Source of the DNA: Vogesella sp. LIG4
GTDB taxonomy: Bacteria; Pseudomonadota; Gammaproteobacteria; Burkholderiales; Chromobacteriaceae
NCBI RefSeq assembly: GCF_900090205.1
Contig: NZ_LT607802.1
Location: 98,722 to 162,721 of the forward strand
DNA length: 64,000 bases
Direction of reading: 5' to 3'
Shown: in pieces, positions 10,227 to 17,997 of the stretch
How positions within the stretch are numbered: position 1 is the stretch's first letter
How the letters are laid out: each line of letters opens with the position of its first letter
Translations under genes and position numbers: made by a program
The notes under the pieces: model-generated
Database searches by the model: none
Seen by the model: only the letters and a program-made list of their open reading frames with translations
Told to the model about the DNA's origin: nothing

Positions 10227-10532
10227 ATGCCGCTCAGCTACCAGTTGCATGACACGGAAGCCAGCATCCACATCCGTGGCCATTTCAACTTTTCGCTGCA
10301 CACCGATTTTCACGCCGCCTGCCGCGCCATTCTGGCCAGCAGCAAGGTGCACTGCCTGGAAATCAACCTGCAGGATGCCGACTACCTGGACAGCTCGGCG
10401 CTGGGCATGCTGCTGGTACTGCGCGAGCAGGCGCTGCCGCGCGACATCAGGCTGCTGATCACCAACGCCCGCCCGGCCTTGCGCCAGGTGCTGGCAATTG
10501 CCCATTTTGAAAAATTCTTCCATATCGACTAA
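10227..10532 (+). CDS. STAS-domain anti-sigma factor antagonist (HsbA-like)
   Basis: A 101-residue single STAS domain. The switch loop ADYLDSSALGMLL carries the Ser (56 or 57) that is phosphorylated in partner-switching systems. AAGGAGCG precedes the start. The next gene encodes a receiver-PP2C-ATPase protein that would phosphorylate and dephosphorylate such a partner. The same pairing in Pseudomonas is HsbA-HsbR, which controls the swimming/biofilm choice. A close paralogue sits in the chemotaxis region at 51945-52250. The regulatory target here is unknown. Confidence 0.85.
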   Translation: MPLSYQLHDTEASIHIRGHFNFSLHTDFHAACRAILASSKVHCLEINLQDADYLDSSALGMLLVLREQALPRDIRLLITNARPALRQVLAIAHFEKFFHID

Positions 10533-10536
10533 TAAG

Positions 10537-10660
10537 CTGTTTACGGTCTGCTGCGCTTCGGCGTTGAATGCGATTGCGGGATGCGCATATATGCTGTGCA
10601 GCTTCCGCTTCCTCCGCCGCTTCTGCCTTGCCTCGCGCTGGCCCGCGAGATCGTAAACAG
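10537..10660. repeat. Dispersed ~120-bp intergenic repeat, copy A
   Basis: Bounded by a perfect 9-bp inverted repeat CTGTTTACG (10537-10545) / CGTAAACAG (10652-10660). It is homologous to the reverse complement of 26945-27063. Shared blocks are CTGTTTACG-TCTGCTGCGCT, GGCGTTG, ATGCGCAT and TTCCGC. It lies immediately before the response-regulator gene, so the open frame reaching into it is not part of that protein. Confidence 0.7.
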
Positions 10661-10676
10661 GTTCCAAGGTATCCAC

Positions 10677-12332
10677 ATGCGTCAGCTGAATGTGCTGGTT
10701 GTTGATGACAGCAAGGTAAACCGCCTGGTAATCGCCCGCCTGATCAACAACCTGGGCCACCTGGTGACCGAGGCCAACAACGGCGTGGAGGCGCTGGCCT
10801 ATTGCGAGCGGCAGCTGCCGGACCTGATCCTGATGGATGTGATCATGCCGGAGATGGACGGCCTCTCCACCACGCGCAAGCTGCGCGCGCGCTACACCAA
10901 GCAATGGATTCCCATCATCTTCCTTACCGGCAAGAGCGATCAGGAAGACGTGCTGGCCGGGCTGGAAGCCGGTGGCGACGACTACCTCACCAAGCCGGTG
11001 GACACCAAGCTGTTGGCCGCAAAGATCCGCGTGATGGTGCGCATCGCCGAGATGCAGCAGCGCATCACCCAGGATGCCAAGCGGCTGGAAGCCTACTACC
11101 ACGCCAACCAGATGGAGCAGCAGCTGGCCGAACACGTGCTGGACAACCTGTACGGCGACCGCCAGGAAGGCGCGCTGGAGCAGTGGATCAAGCCGACGGT
11201 GCAGTTCAGCGGCGACATCATCACCGTGGCCAAGTCACCGGCCGGCACCCTGCATTTCATGCTGGCCGACAGCACCGGCCACGGCCTGGCGGCGGCCATT
11301 GCCTGCCTGCCGGCGGCCACGGTGTTCTACGCCATGACGCAAAAGGGCTTCGGCATCCATGCCATTGCCCGCGAGATCAACAAGAAACTTAAGCAGCAGC
11401 TGCCGGTGGGCCGCTTCGTGGCCGCCACGCTGGTGGCGATCTCGCCGCTGGAGCGCACCGTCACGGTGTGGAACGGCGGCATCCCCTACGCCGCCTTCAT
11501 CAACGAAGCCGGCGAGGTGGAGCGACGCTTCGACTCCACCCACCCGCCGCTGGGCATTCTGCCCAATGCCGACTTCGACCCCAGCGTGGAGGTGTTCCGC
11601 TGGAGCCGCCCGGGGCGCATCCTGGTGTGCTCCGACGGCCTCACCGAGGCACTGGACGGCGACGGCCAGCCGCTGGACATGGCTGATATCACCGCACTGC
11701 TGGCCCACAAGCTTGCAGACAAGGTCATCGACACGGTAGCGGCCAAAGTGGGCAGCCACCTGGGCCGCAGCGAGAACGTGGACGATATCTCGGTGGTGAT
11801 CGCCCCGTGCAGCAACAGCCACGCCCCGCAGCCCAACCAGGTACAGCCGGCCAGCTTCACCCAGCTGGCCAACTGGGAAATCCGCCTCACCTTCGGCCCC
11901 AGGGAACTGCGCGACGACCTGGGCATGCCCACGCTGCTGGGCTGGCTCAACCAGATCGGCCTCAACGAGCAGCAGTTCAGCGACATGCTGCTGGTGGTCA
12001 CCGAGCTGTTCACCAACGCACTGGATCACGGCCTGCTGGCGCTGGATTCCAGTGACAAGGACAGCAGCAACGGCTTCACCCACTACCTGACACTGCGCCA
12101 GCAACGCCTGGCCGCCCTGCAGGAAGGCCGTATCCAGGTGGCAATGCGCCGCGACGGCGACCTGCTGCGGCTGTCGGTACAGGACAGCGGCCAGGGCTTC
12201 GACCTGAACAAGCTCCACAGCCAGCCGGACAACGCCAAGCACGGCCGCGGCATCGCGCTGATCCACCGCCTGTGCCGCCAGGTGAGCTACCACGATGGCG
12301 GCACCCGCGCAGAAGTGGCCTATCAACTGTAA
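10677..12332 (+). CDS. Response regulator with SpoIIE/PP2C phosphatase and HATPase domains (HsbR-like)
   Basis: A 551-residue cytoplasmic protein with three domains. An N-terminal receiver (1-120) has the phospho-acceptor Asp54 in LILMDVIMPEMDG. A PP2C/SpoIIE phosphatase (about 150-375) has metal-binding Asp180 and Asp198 (SGDII, LADSTGHG). A C-terminal RsbW-like ATPase/kinase (about 405-551) has VVTELFTNALDHGLL and GRGIALIHRL. I chose the ATG at 10677 because MRQLNVLVVDD is the normal receiver start and everything upstream belongs to the repeat. The phosphatase and kinase domains should act on the STAS protein encoded just upstream, with the receiver setting the balance. Confidence 0.9.
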   Translation: MRQLNVLVVDDSKVNRLVIARLINNLGHLVTEANNGVEALAYCERQLPDLILMDVIMPEMDGLSTTRKLRARYTKQWIPIIFLTGKSDQEDVLAGLEAGGDDYLTKPVDTKLLAAKIRVMVRIAEMQQRITQDAKRLEAYYHANQMEQQLAEHVLDNLYGDRQEGALEQWIKPTVQFSGDIITVAKSPAGTLHFMLADSTGHGLAAAIACLPAATVFYAMTQKGFGIHAIAREINKKLKQQLPVGRFVAATLVAISPLERTVTVWNGGIPYAAFINEAGEVERRFDSTHPPLGILPNADFDPSVEVFRWSRPGRILVCSDGLTEALDGDGQPLDMADITALLAHKLADKVIDTVAAKVGSHLGRSENVDDISVVIAPCSNSHAPQPNQVQPASFTQLANWEIRLTFGPRELRDDLGMPTLLGWLNQIGLNEQQFSDMLLVVTELFTNALDHGLLALDSSDKDSSNGFTHYLTLRQQRLAALQEGRIQVAMRRDGDLLRLSVQDSGQGFDLNKLHSQPDNAKHGRGIALIHRLCRQVSYHDGGTRAEVAYQL

Positions 12333-12379
12333 ACTGGCGCGCCTCACCCCGACCACCCGCCTTGCGGCCAACCCTGCCC

Positions 12380-12970
12380 ATGTCGTTTACCCTGCAGCAC
12401 GCCGGCCACGCCGAACTGGAAATCAAGAAAAGCCGCTTTCTGGGCTGCGTGGAGCCGATGGCCGACCGCGCCGGTGCGCAGGCACGGGTGGCCGAGCTGA
12501 AAGCAGCCCACCCCGGCGCCGCCCACGTGTGCTGGGCGCTGCTGGCCGGTGGCCATAGTGCCGCCAACGACGACGGAGAACCTTCCGGCACTGCCGGCCG
12601 GCCGATGCTGGAAGTGCTGCGCCACCAGCAGCTGGATGGCGTACTGGCCACCGTGGTGCGCTACTACGGCGGCGTGAAACTGGGCGCCGGCGGCCTGGTG
12701 CGTGCCTACACCGACAGCGTGGCGCGCGCACTGGACGGCGTGCCGCGCCAGCAGCGCCAGACTCTGAGCCAGCTGCATTGCCGCTTCCCCTACCCGCAGG
12801 AAGGCACCGTACGCCGCCTGCTCGCCCGCCACGGCGCGCAGCTGGAAGAAGTGACACATCAGGATGCGGTGCACTGCCGCTTCAGCATCGTGGCCGCCGA
12901 GGCGGAGGCGCTGCGCCAGGCGCTGAACGACGCCTGCCACGGCCAGCTAGCCTGGCTGGATGAGGCGTAG
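12380..12970 (+). CDS. YigZ/IMPACT-family protein
   Basis: A 196-residue protein of the YigZ family (UPF0029 fold, related to eukaryotic IMPACT). The family is recognised here by EIKKSRFLGCVEPM, the DDGEPSGTAGRPML core and VVRYYGGVKLGAGGLVRAY. The ATG at 12380 is a normal family start. No strong ribosome binding site is visible; the decamer copy at 12363-12372 occupies the leader. The biochemical role of the family is poorly settled (a link to translation or stress has been proposed). Confidence 0.85.
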   Translation: MSFTLQHAGHAELEIKKSRFLGCVEPMADRAGAQARVAELKAAHPGAAHVCWALLAGGHSAANDDGEPSGTAGRPMLEVLRHQQLDGVLATVVRYYGGVKLGAGGLVRAYTDSVARALDGVPRQQRQTLSQLHCRFPYPQEGTVRRLLARHGAQLEEVTHQDAVHCRFSIVAAEAEALRQALNDACHGQLAWLDEA

Positions 12971-12997
12971 GCCCCTTCTTGCCAGTCAAGCCGGTAA

Positions 12998-13189
12998 AGA
13001 CACGCGGTAAACGTTGGGCTTCGCTACGCTCAACCCAAGCTACACGGCTGGGCGAGGTGTAGCCATGTAGGGCGGAAGCCCGTCAGGGCGTTCCGCCACA
13101 CACCGCCAACTTGCGGCCAACCTTACACCCGCCCTACCCACCACGTAGGTTACGGTCGAGCGTAGCAAGGCCCAACGTTTAGCGTGTCT
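12998..13189. repeat. Long inverted repeat unit (REP-like arms, 115-bp core)
   Basis: The left arm at 12998-13036 (AGACACGC, TAAACGTTGGGC, GCTACGCTC) reappears as an imperfect reverse complement at 13152-13189. A third copy of the arm is at 33557-33598. The core holds one uptake-like decamer (13112-13121) and an inverted pair around GTAGGGCGGAAGCCC. The arm resembles the CGTTGGGCTTCGCTACGCTCAACCCA palindromic repeats common between proteobacterial genes. Confidence 0.7.
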
Positions 13190-13545
13190 GGTTCTGCATC
13201 CGCTGCGCGGATGATGTTTGAAGTTGCCGGTTCCGCCCGGCGTACGGGGAGGGGGGCGTGCCGCCGCCCCCTCCACCCCCGCTCGCCGGATGGTTATAGA
13301 GCTGGTGGTCCGCGAAACCCCGCCCAACAAGGCATTCGCCAGGCGTCGGCAATTCGCCGTTTGCTAACGTCAAACGGCTCAAGTGCCGCCTTAAAACCTG
13401 GCGAACACCATTTTGGCCGGCGCTCCCCGTGGGGCAGTTTGGGCGCCTCACAACGTTGGCTGCATGTGCATAGAGAGTGGACATTGCCCCTGTGACCCAT
13501 CAGGCCCACCACGCCACACCGCCAACACCAGCACGCATGCCCCGC
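13190..13545. other. Intergenic stretch with hairpins, no gene seen
   Basis: No convincing gene; frames here lack initiation signals and family features. It holds a perfect 8-bp hairpin GCCGTTTG/CAAACGGC (13356-13378) nested in a 9-bp inverted repeat TTCGCCAGG/CCTGGCGAA (13335-13343, 13398-13406). Outer GCCCAAC (13322) and GTTTGGGC (13437) loosely recall the ends of an integron attC site. A decamer variant GTTGGCTGCA is at 13454-13463. Confidence 0.45.
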
Positions 13546-13561
13546 TGCGACTAAAGTCGCA
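13546..13561. promoter_or_regulatory. Palindromic operator-like site upstream of pqqA
   Basis: TGCGACT-AA-AGTCGCA, two perfect 7-bp arms, 72 bp before the pqqA start and followed by a C-run. Spacing and symmetry suit a dimeric activator such as the LuxR-type response regulators that control PQQ/alcohol-oxidation genes in other proteobacteria. The regulator is not in the window; identity is inferred. Confidence 0.5.
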
Positions 13562-13633
13562 TTTCCCCCCACCCATGGGCTTCTTATAGTGGTCTGGCCA
13601 ATCCGGCATTCCCTCTATCGTCAGGAGACTCCC

Positions 13634-13714
13634 ATGCGTACCTGGACAACCCCGCAAGTAATCGAAGTGTCCCTCGGCTGCGAAATCAACTGCTATATGT
13701 GCGCCGAGCGCTGA
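13634..13714 (+). CDS. pqqA: PQQ precursor peptide PqqA
   Basis: A 26-residue ribosomal peptide read as MRTWTTPQVIEVSLGCEINC followed by YMCAER. The invariant Glu17 and Tyr21 with three residues between them are the two side chains joined to build pyrroloquinoline quinone. CAGGAGA precedes the ATG. It is unusually rich in Cys (16, 20, 23). It heads pqqABCDE, with 10 bp to pqqB. Confidence 0.96.
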   Translation: MRTWTTPQVIEVSLGCEINCYMCAER

Positions 13715-13724
13715 GGCCGCCACC

Positions 13725-14651
13725 ATGTTGCGCGTCATTGTGCTGGGAGCAGCGGCGGGCGGTGGTCTGCCGCAGTGGAACTGCGCCTGTGAAGCCTGCC
13801 ATGCCGCCCGCGAGGGTGGGCTGCTGCCGCAGACGCAATCCTCCATCGCCGTCTCGGCCGATGGCGCGCACTGGGTGCTGATCAACGCTTCGCCCGACAT
13901 CCGCCAGCAGTTGGCGGCCACGCCGGCGCTGCAGCCGCGGCAGTTTCCCCGTTCCACCCCGCTACAGGCGGTACTGCTCACCAATGCCGACGTGGATCAT
14001 ATCGCCGGCCTGCTGTCGCTGCGCGAAGGGCAGCCGTTCGCGCTGTACGCCACCCGCCGCGTGCAGGGCGTGCTGGCTGCCAACGCGGTATTCAATGTGT
14101 TGGATCGCCAACTGGTTCCGCGCCACGCGCTGGCGCTGGATGAGCTGCAGCCGGTACTGACAGCCGACGGCGCCGACAGCGGCGTGCGGGTGGAAGCCTT
14201 CACCATTCCCGGCAAGGTGGCACTGTGGCTGGAAGACCCGGCTGCGGCCAACTTTGGCAGCGTGGCGGAAGACACCATAGGTCTGGCGATTTCCACTGCC
14301 GACAGCGTGGGGCGGCTGATCTACCTGCCAGGCTGTGCCGCCCTGCCGGACGCCATCAAGGCACGGCTGCGCCCCGGCGACAGCCTGCTGTTCGACGGCA
14401 CTACCTACACCGACGACGAGATGATCCGCGCCGGCCTCGGCAGCAAGACCGCCGCGCGCATGGGCCACCTGCCGATGAGCGGCGAGGCCGGCAGCATCGC
14501 GCTGTGGCGTGACGTGCCGCTGGCCGGCAAGCGCTTCATCCACATCAACAACAGCAACCCCGTCCTGTTGCCGCACAGCCCCGAGCGCGCCGCCATTGCC
14601 GCCGCCGGCTGGCAGCTGGCGCACGACGGCATGGAGTTCAGCGTTGAATAA
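13725..14651 (+). CDS. pqqB: PqqB, metallo-beta-lactamase-fold PQQ biosynthesis protein
   Basis: A 308-residue protein of the metallo-hydrolase fold, needed for an oxidation step in PQQ biosynthesis. The N-terminus VIVLGAAAGGGLPQWNCACE is the usual PqqB signature, and TNADVDHIAGLLSLREG carries the metal-ligand region. Its last codons overlap the ribosome binding site and TTG start of pqqC, so translation is probably coupled. A decamer copy lies at 14243-14252. Confidence 0.95.
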   Translation: MLRVIVLGAAAGGGLPQWNCACEACHAAREGGLLPQTQSSIAVSADGAHWVLINASPDIRQQLAATPALQPRQFPRSTPLQAVLLTNADVDHIAGLLSLREGQPFALYATRRVQGVLAANAVFNVLDRQLVPRHALALDELQPVLTADGADSGVRVEAFTIPGKVALWLEDPAAANFGSVAEDTIGLAISTADSVGRLIYLPGCAALPDAIKARLRPGDSLLFDGTTYTDDEMIRAGLGSKTAARMGHLPMSGEAGSIALWRDVPLAGKRFIHINNSNPVLLPHSPERAAIAAAGWQLAHDGMEFSVE

Positions 14652-15396
14652 GCCACTCACTGCCCCGCTGTCGCCGGCGGAACTGGAAGACGCGCTGCGG
14701 ACCATCGGCCACGCGCGCTATCACAACCTGCATCCCTTCCACCACCTGCTGCACGGTGGCAAGCTGAACTTCGGCCAGGTACAGGCCTGGGCGTTGAACC
14801 GCTACTGCTACCAGGCGGCGATTCCGCGCAAGGACGCGGCGCTGATCAGCCGCATCCACGACCGCGAACTGCGCCGCGAATGGGTGCAACGCATCCTCGA
14901 CCACGACGGCTACGGCGACGAGGAAGGCGGCATCGAGCGCTGGCTGGTGCTCACCGACGGCCTGGGCCTGCCGCGCGATTACGTGATCTCGCGCCAGGGC
15001 GCGCTGCCGGCCACGGCGTATGCGGTGGAAGCCTACGTGGACTTCGTCGCCCGCCAGCCGCCGGTGGTGGCGGTGGCCTCCTGCCTCACCGAACTGTTCG
15101 CCCCGGCCATCCACCGCGAGCGCATCGTCGGGCTGCTAGAAAACTACGACTTCATCGACGACAAGGTGCTGGCCTACTTCCGCCGCCGCCTGACGCAGGC
15201 GCCGCGCGATGCCGACTTCGCGCTGGACTACATCAAGCGCCATGCGCTGACCGTCGCCGAGCAGCAGGGCGTGCTGGACGCGCTGACCTTCAAGTGCAAT
15301 GTGCTGTGGGCACAGCTGGACGCGCTGTACAGCGCCTACGTGGCCCCCGGCATGATCCCGCCCGGCGCCTTCGACCCGGCACAGCCGCCATGCTGA
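14644..15396 (+). CDS. pqqC: PqqC, pyrroloquinoline-quinone synthase
   Basis: A 250-residue all-helical, cofactor-free oxidase that performs the final ring closure and eight-electron oxidation to PQQ. RYHNLHPFHHLLHGG, NRYCYQAAIPRKD and VVAVASCLTELFAP are family motifs. No ATG or GTG is available near the expected N-terminus. TTG at 14644 fits: GGAG lies 7 nt upstream (14633-14636), it gives the normal length and it overlaps the pqqB stop by 8 bp. The stop overlaps pqqD. Confidence 0.93.
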   Translation: MNKPLTAPLSPAELEDALRTIGHARYHNLHPFHHLLHGGKLNFGQVQAWALNRYCYQAAIPRKDAALISRIHDRELRREWVQRILDHDGYGDEEGGIERWLVLTDGLGLPRDYVISRQGALPATAYAVEAYVDFVARQPPVVAVASCLTELFAPAIHRERIVGLLENYDFIDDKVLAYFRRRLTQAPRDADFALDYIKRHALTVAEQQGVLDALTFKCNVLWAQLDALYSAYVAPGMIPPGAFDPAQPPC

Positions 15397-15662
15397 GCCT
15401 CACCGACAGCGTGCGGCTGGCGCCCGGCACCCGGCTGCAGCACGACAAGGTACGCCAGCGCTGGGTGCTGCTGGGGCCGGAACGCATGCTGATCATCGAC
15501 GAGCTGGCGCGGCTGTGCCTGGAGCGCAGCGCCGGCGTCAACATCGGCCAGCTGTGCGACAGCCTGGCCGCGGAATTCGCCGCACCGCTGGCCACCGTGC
15601 AGCAGGACGTGCTGGCGCTGTTCACCACCATGAGCGAGAAAGGTTTTCTGCGCCATGACTGA
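15390..15662 (+). CDS. pqqD: PqqD, PqqA-binding chaperone
   Basis: A 90-residue RiPP recognition element that binds PqqA and delivers it to the radical-SAM enzyme PqqE. The start ATG overlaps the pqqC stop, and the stop overlaps the pqqE start by 8 bp. RLAPGTRLQHDKVRQRWVLL and LFTTMSEKGFLRHD match the family. Pqq genes here are packed without gaps, indicating one transcript. Confidence 0.94.
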   Translation: MLSLTDSVRLAPGTRLQHDKVRQRWVLLGPERMLIIDELARLCLERSAGVNIGQLCDSLAAEFAAPLATVQQDVLALFTTMSEKGFLRHD

Positions 15663-16782
15663 TACCACCGCGACTGATTCGACCGCCACAGGCCAGCTGG
15701 AACCGCCACTGGCCATCCTGCTGGAACTCACTCACCGCTGCCCGCTGCGCTGCGCCTACTGTTCCAACCCGCTGGCGCTCACCCCGGCCAGCCACGAGCT
15801 GGACACCGCCGGCTGGCGCGAGGTGCTGCGCCAGGCCGCCGACATGGGCATGCTGCAGGTGCATTTTTCCGGCGGCGAGCCGATGGCGCGCAGCGACCTC
15901 ACCGAGCTGGTGGCCTACGCCAGCGAGCTGGGGCTGTACAGCAACCTGATCACCTCCGGCGTGCTGCTGGATGCGCCAAGGTTGGCCGCATTGCAGGCCG
16001 CCGGCCTCAATCACGTACAGCTGAGCTTCCAGGGACTGGAGGACGCGCAGGCGGACCGGCTGTCCGGCTTTCGCGGCGGCGTGGCAAAAAAACAGGCGGC
16101 GCTGGCCCTGGTGCAGCAGCACGGCCTGGCGCTGACGCTGAACTTCGTCATCACCCGCAGCAACGCCCACGAGCTGGACGCCATGCTGCACTACGCCGAC
16201 CAGCACGGCATCGCCCGCGTGGAAGTGGCCAACACCCAGTACTACGGCTGGGGGCTGCAGAACCGCGCGGCGCTGATTCCCAGCGAGGCGCAGCTGGACG
16301 CGATGACCGCCACCGTGACGCAGTGGCGCGAGCAAACCCGCGGCCGCATGGTGATCGACTACGTGATCCCCGACTACTACGCGCGCCGCCCCAAGGCCTG
16401 CATGGGCGGCTGGGCGCAGCGCTTCCTCAACGTGATGCCCGACGGCACCCTGCTGCCCTGCCACGCGGCGCAAACGCTGGCGCACCTGCAGTTTCCGCGC
16501 GTGCCAGACAGCACCCTGCACGCCGCCTGGTATGAGTCACCCGCCTTTGCCGCCTACCGCGGCACCAGCTGGATGCCGGAACCCTGCGGCGGCTGCGAGC
16601 ACAAGGAGCGCGACTTCGGCGGCTGCCGCTGCCAGGCGCTGGCGCTGGCCGGCAGCGCCGACACGCTGGACCCGGTGTGCGAACGCTCACCACAGCACGA
16701 ACAGGTGGTCACCCTGGCGCGGCGCGAAGCGCAGCTGGGCGAGCAGCCCTACACCCTGCGCAGCTTCTCCTTCAACGCCTGA
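15655..16782 (+). CDS. pqqE: PqqE, radical-SAM enzyme joining Glu and Tyr of PqqA
   Basis: A 375-residue radical-SAM/SPASM protein. The [4Fe-4S] motif CPLRCAYC (Cys29, Cys33, Cys36) is near the N-terminus. The C-terminal SPASM region carries Cys clusters (CHAAQTL, CGGCEHKERDFGGCRCQALA) for auxiliary clusters. It forms the carbon-carbon bond between Glu17 and Tyr21 of PqqA. It is the last gene before a terminator; no pqqF/G protease gene and no quinoprotein dehydrogenase follow, so those must lie elsewhere. Confidence 0.96.
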   Translation: MTDTTATDSTATGQLEPPLAILLELTHRCPLRCAYCSNPLALTPASHELDTAGWREVLRQAADMGMLQVHFSGGEPMARSDLTELVAYASELGLYSNLITSGVLLDAPRLAALQAAGLNHVQLSFQGLEDAQADRLSGFRGGVAKKQAALALVQQHGLALTLNFVITRSNAHELDAMLHYADQHGIARVEVANTQYYGWGLQNRAALIPSEAQLDAMTATVTQWREQTRGRMVIDYVIPDYYARRPKACMGGWAQRFLNVMPDGTLLPCHAAQTLAHLQFPRVPDSTLHAAWYESPAFAAYRGTSWMPEPCGGCEHKERDFGGCRCQALALAGSADTLDPVCERSPQHEQVVTLARREAQLGEQPYTLRSFSFNA

Positions 16783-16821
16783 AACAGCATGCGGCCAAGC
16801 TTGCGCCGGCCATAAAACGAA

Positions 16822-16856
16822 ACCGCCCTGCCGCAATAAGCGCCAGGGCGGTTTTT
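16822..16856 (+). terminator. Terminator of the pqq operon
   Basis: A perfect 9-bp stem ACCGCCCTG/CAGGGCGGT with a 13-nt loop, followed by five T residues. A decamer variant (TGCGGCCAAG, 16790-16799) precedes it and an exact inverted copy (16868-16877) follows it. Confidence 0.9.
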
Positions 16857-16881
16857 GATCGGCCAGGGTTGGCCGCAAGCC

Positions 16882-17349
16882 TTACTTGAGCGGAATCTTC
16901 ATTGCCGCCGGCACCGGCACCGCGGTCACACTGTTCTTCGGGCTGCCATCGATCAGCCGGTCGGAATACACCAGGTACACCAGCGTGTTGCGGCGGGCAT
17001 CCACCATGCGCACCACGCGCACATGCTTGAACAGGATGGAAGCACGCTCGGTGAACACCTCGTCCTCCTGCCGCAGCGGCCCCTTGAAGGCGATGTCGCC
17101 CACCTGGCGGCAGGCCACCGACGCCTCGGCCTTGTCCTCGGCCAGCCCCAGCGCGCCGGACACACCGCCGGTCTTGGCGCGTGACAGGTAGCAGCTCACC
17201 CCGCTCACCAGCGGGTCATCGAACACCTCCACCACGATCTTGTGATTGGGTCCGATCAGCTTGAAAGCGGTGGAAACATCGCCCACTTTCTCCGCCTGCG
17301 CCAGCAGCGGCAGCGCCGCCAGCGTTACTGCACACAACCAGTGCTTCAT
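16882..17349 (-). CDS. creA: CreA-family periplasmic protein
   Basis: A 155-residue protein with a clear signal peptide (MKHWLCAVTLAALPLLAQA) and a CreA domain (AFKLIGPNHKIVVEVFDDP, VSCYLSRAKTGGV, VYLVYSDRLIDGSPKNSVTAVPV). The ATG at 17349 is preceded by GGAGG; a longer frame has no such site. The function of CreA is not established. It is a single gene, convergent with pqqE. Confidence 0.9.
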   Translation of the reverse strand: MKHWLCAVTLAALPLLAQAEKVGDVSTAFKLIGPNHKIVVEVFDDPLVSGVSCYLSRAKTGGVSGALGLAEDKAEASVACRQVGDIAFKGPLRQEDEVFTERASILFKHVRVVRMVDARRNTLVYLVYSDRLIDGSPKNSVTAVPVPAAMKIPLK

Positions 17350-17495
17350 ATTGGCCTCCGATTCAAGCATTACCCTCAGACGGGAAAGTATGCAGCATGC
17401 CGGATATAAATGAGCAGCCCGTGACATTGATTGGCAAAAAGACGGCAAGCAGCCGGCCGTAATCATCCGCCGACAGCAATAAAACGCGCGAATGC

Positions 17496-17525
17496 AAAAA
17501 AGCCATCCGTGTGGATGGCTTTTTT
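17496..17525 (-). terminator. Terminator behind tRNA-Pro (bidirectional)
   Basis: AAAAAGCCATCC/GGATGGCTTTTT with loop GTGT and runs of A and T at both ends; it lies 17 bp past the tRNA 3' end. Confidence 0.88.
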
Positions 17526-17542
17526 GTCTGAAACGGGTTCTT

Positions 17543-17619
17543 TGGTCGGGGCGAGAAGATTCGAACTTCCGACCCCCTGCACCCCATGCAGGTGCGCTAC
17601 CAGGCTGCGCTACGCCCCG
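17543..17619 (-). tRNA. tRNA-Pro (anticodon GGG)
   Basis: A 77-nt cloverleaf read leftwards. The acceptor pairs CGGGGCG with CGCCCCG, and the 3' CCA is encoded (17543-17545). The anticodon stem CCTGC/GCAGG encloses loop ATGGGGT, giving GGG. The T arm contains TTCGAAT. It has its own near-consensus promoter and terminator. Confidence 0.96.
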
Positions 17620-17634
17620 ACGAAAGAGGGAACA

Positions 17635-17663
17635 ATTATAGGCAATGAATCAATTCTTGCCAA
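17635..17663 (-). promoter_or_regulatory. Promoter of tRNA-Pro
   Basis: Read leftwards: TTGGCA (17658-17663), 17-bp spacer, TATAAT (17635-17640), 15 bp before the tRNA. It overlaps the 3' end of the MerR-like gene. Confidence 0.85.
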
Positions 17664-17997
17664 GTGAGATATCCAGCCAATCCACCAGCGACTGCAATTC
17701 CGCGCGAACCTGCTGCGCGGTCATCGGTGCCGGCGCATCGCTGCTCAGGCGCTGGCGCGCACCGTGCAGGGTAAAGCCGTCGTCGTACAGCAGCTCGCGA
17801 ATGCGCCGCACCAGCAACACTTCCGCGTGCTGGTAGTAGCGGCGGTTGCCGCGGCGCGTGACATTGCGCAACTCGGAGAACTCCTGCTCCCAGTAGCGCA
17901 ACACGTGCTGTTTTACACCGGTCAGCTCGCTGACCTCACCAATGGAAAAGTAGCGCTTGGCCGGGATCGGCGGCAGCTCAGCCTTGTTTGTCGGCAT
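17650..17997 (-). CDS. MerR-family transcriptional regulator next to ihfA
   Basis: A 115-residue small MerR-type protein with winged helix [25 protein letters not shown] and [23 protein letters not shown]. It has a short C-terminal helix and no visible effector domain. MerR genes in this position behind ihfA are widespread in proteobacteria; their target is unknown. The start is uncertain: ATG 17997 overlaps ihfA by 20 bp, while TTG 18009 has a better AAGGGA site and adds four residues. Confidence 0.85.
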   Translation of the reverse strand: MPTNKAELPPIPAKRYFSIGEVSELTGVKQHVLRYWEQEFSELRNVTRRGNRRYYQHAEVLLVRRIRELLYDDGFTLHGARQRLSSDAPAPMTAQQVRAELQSLVDWLDISLGKN

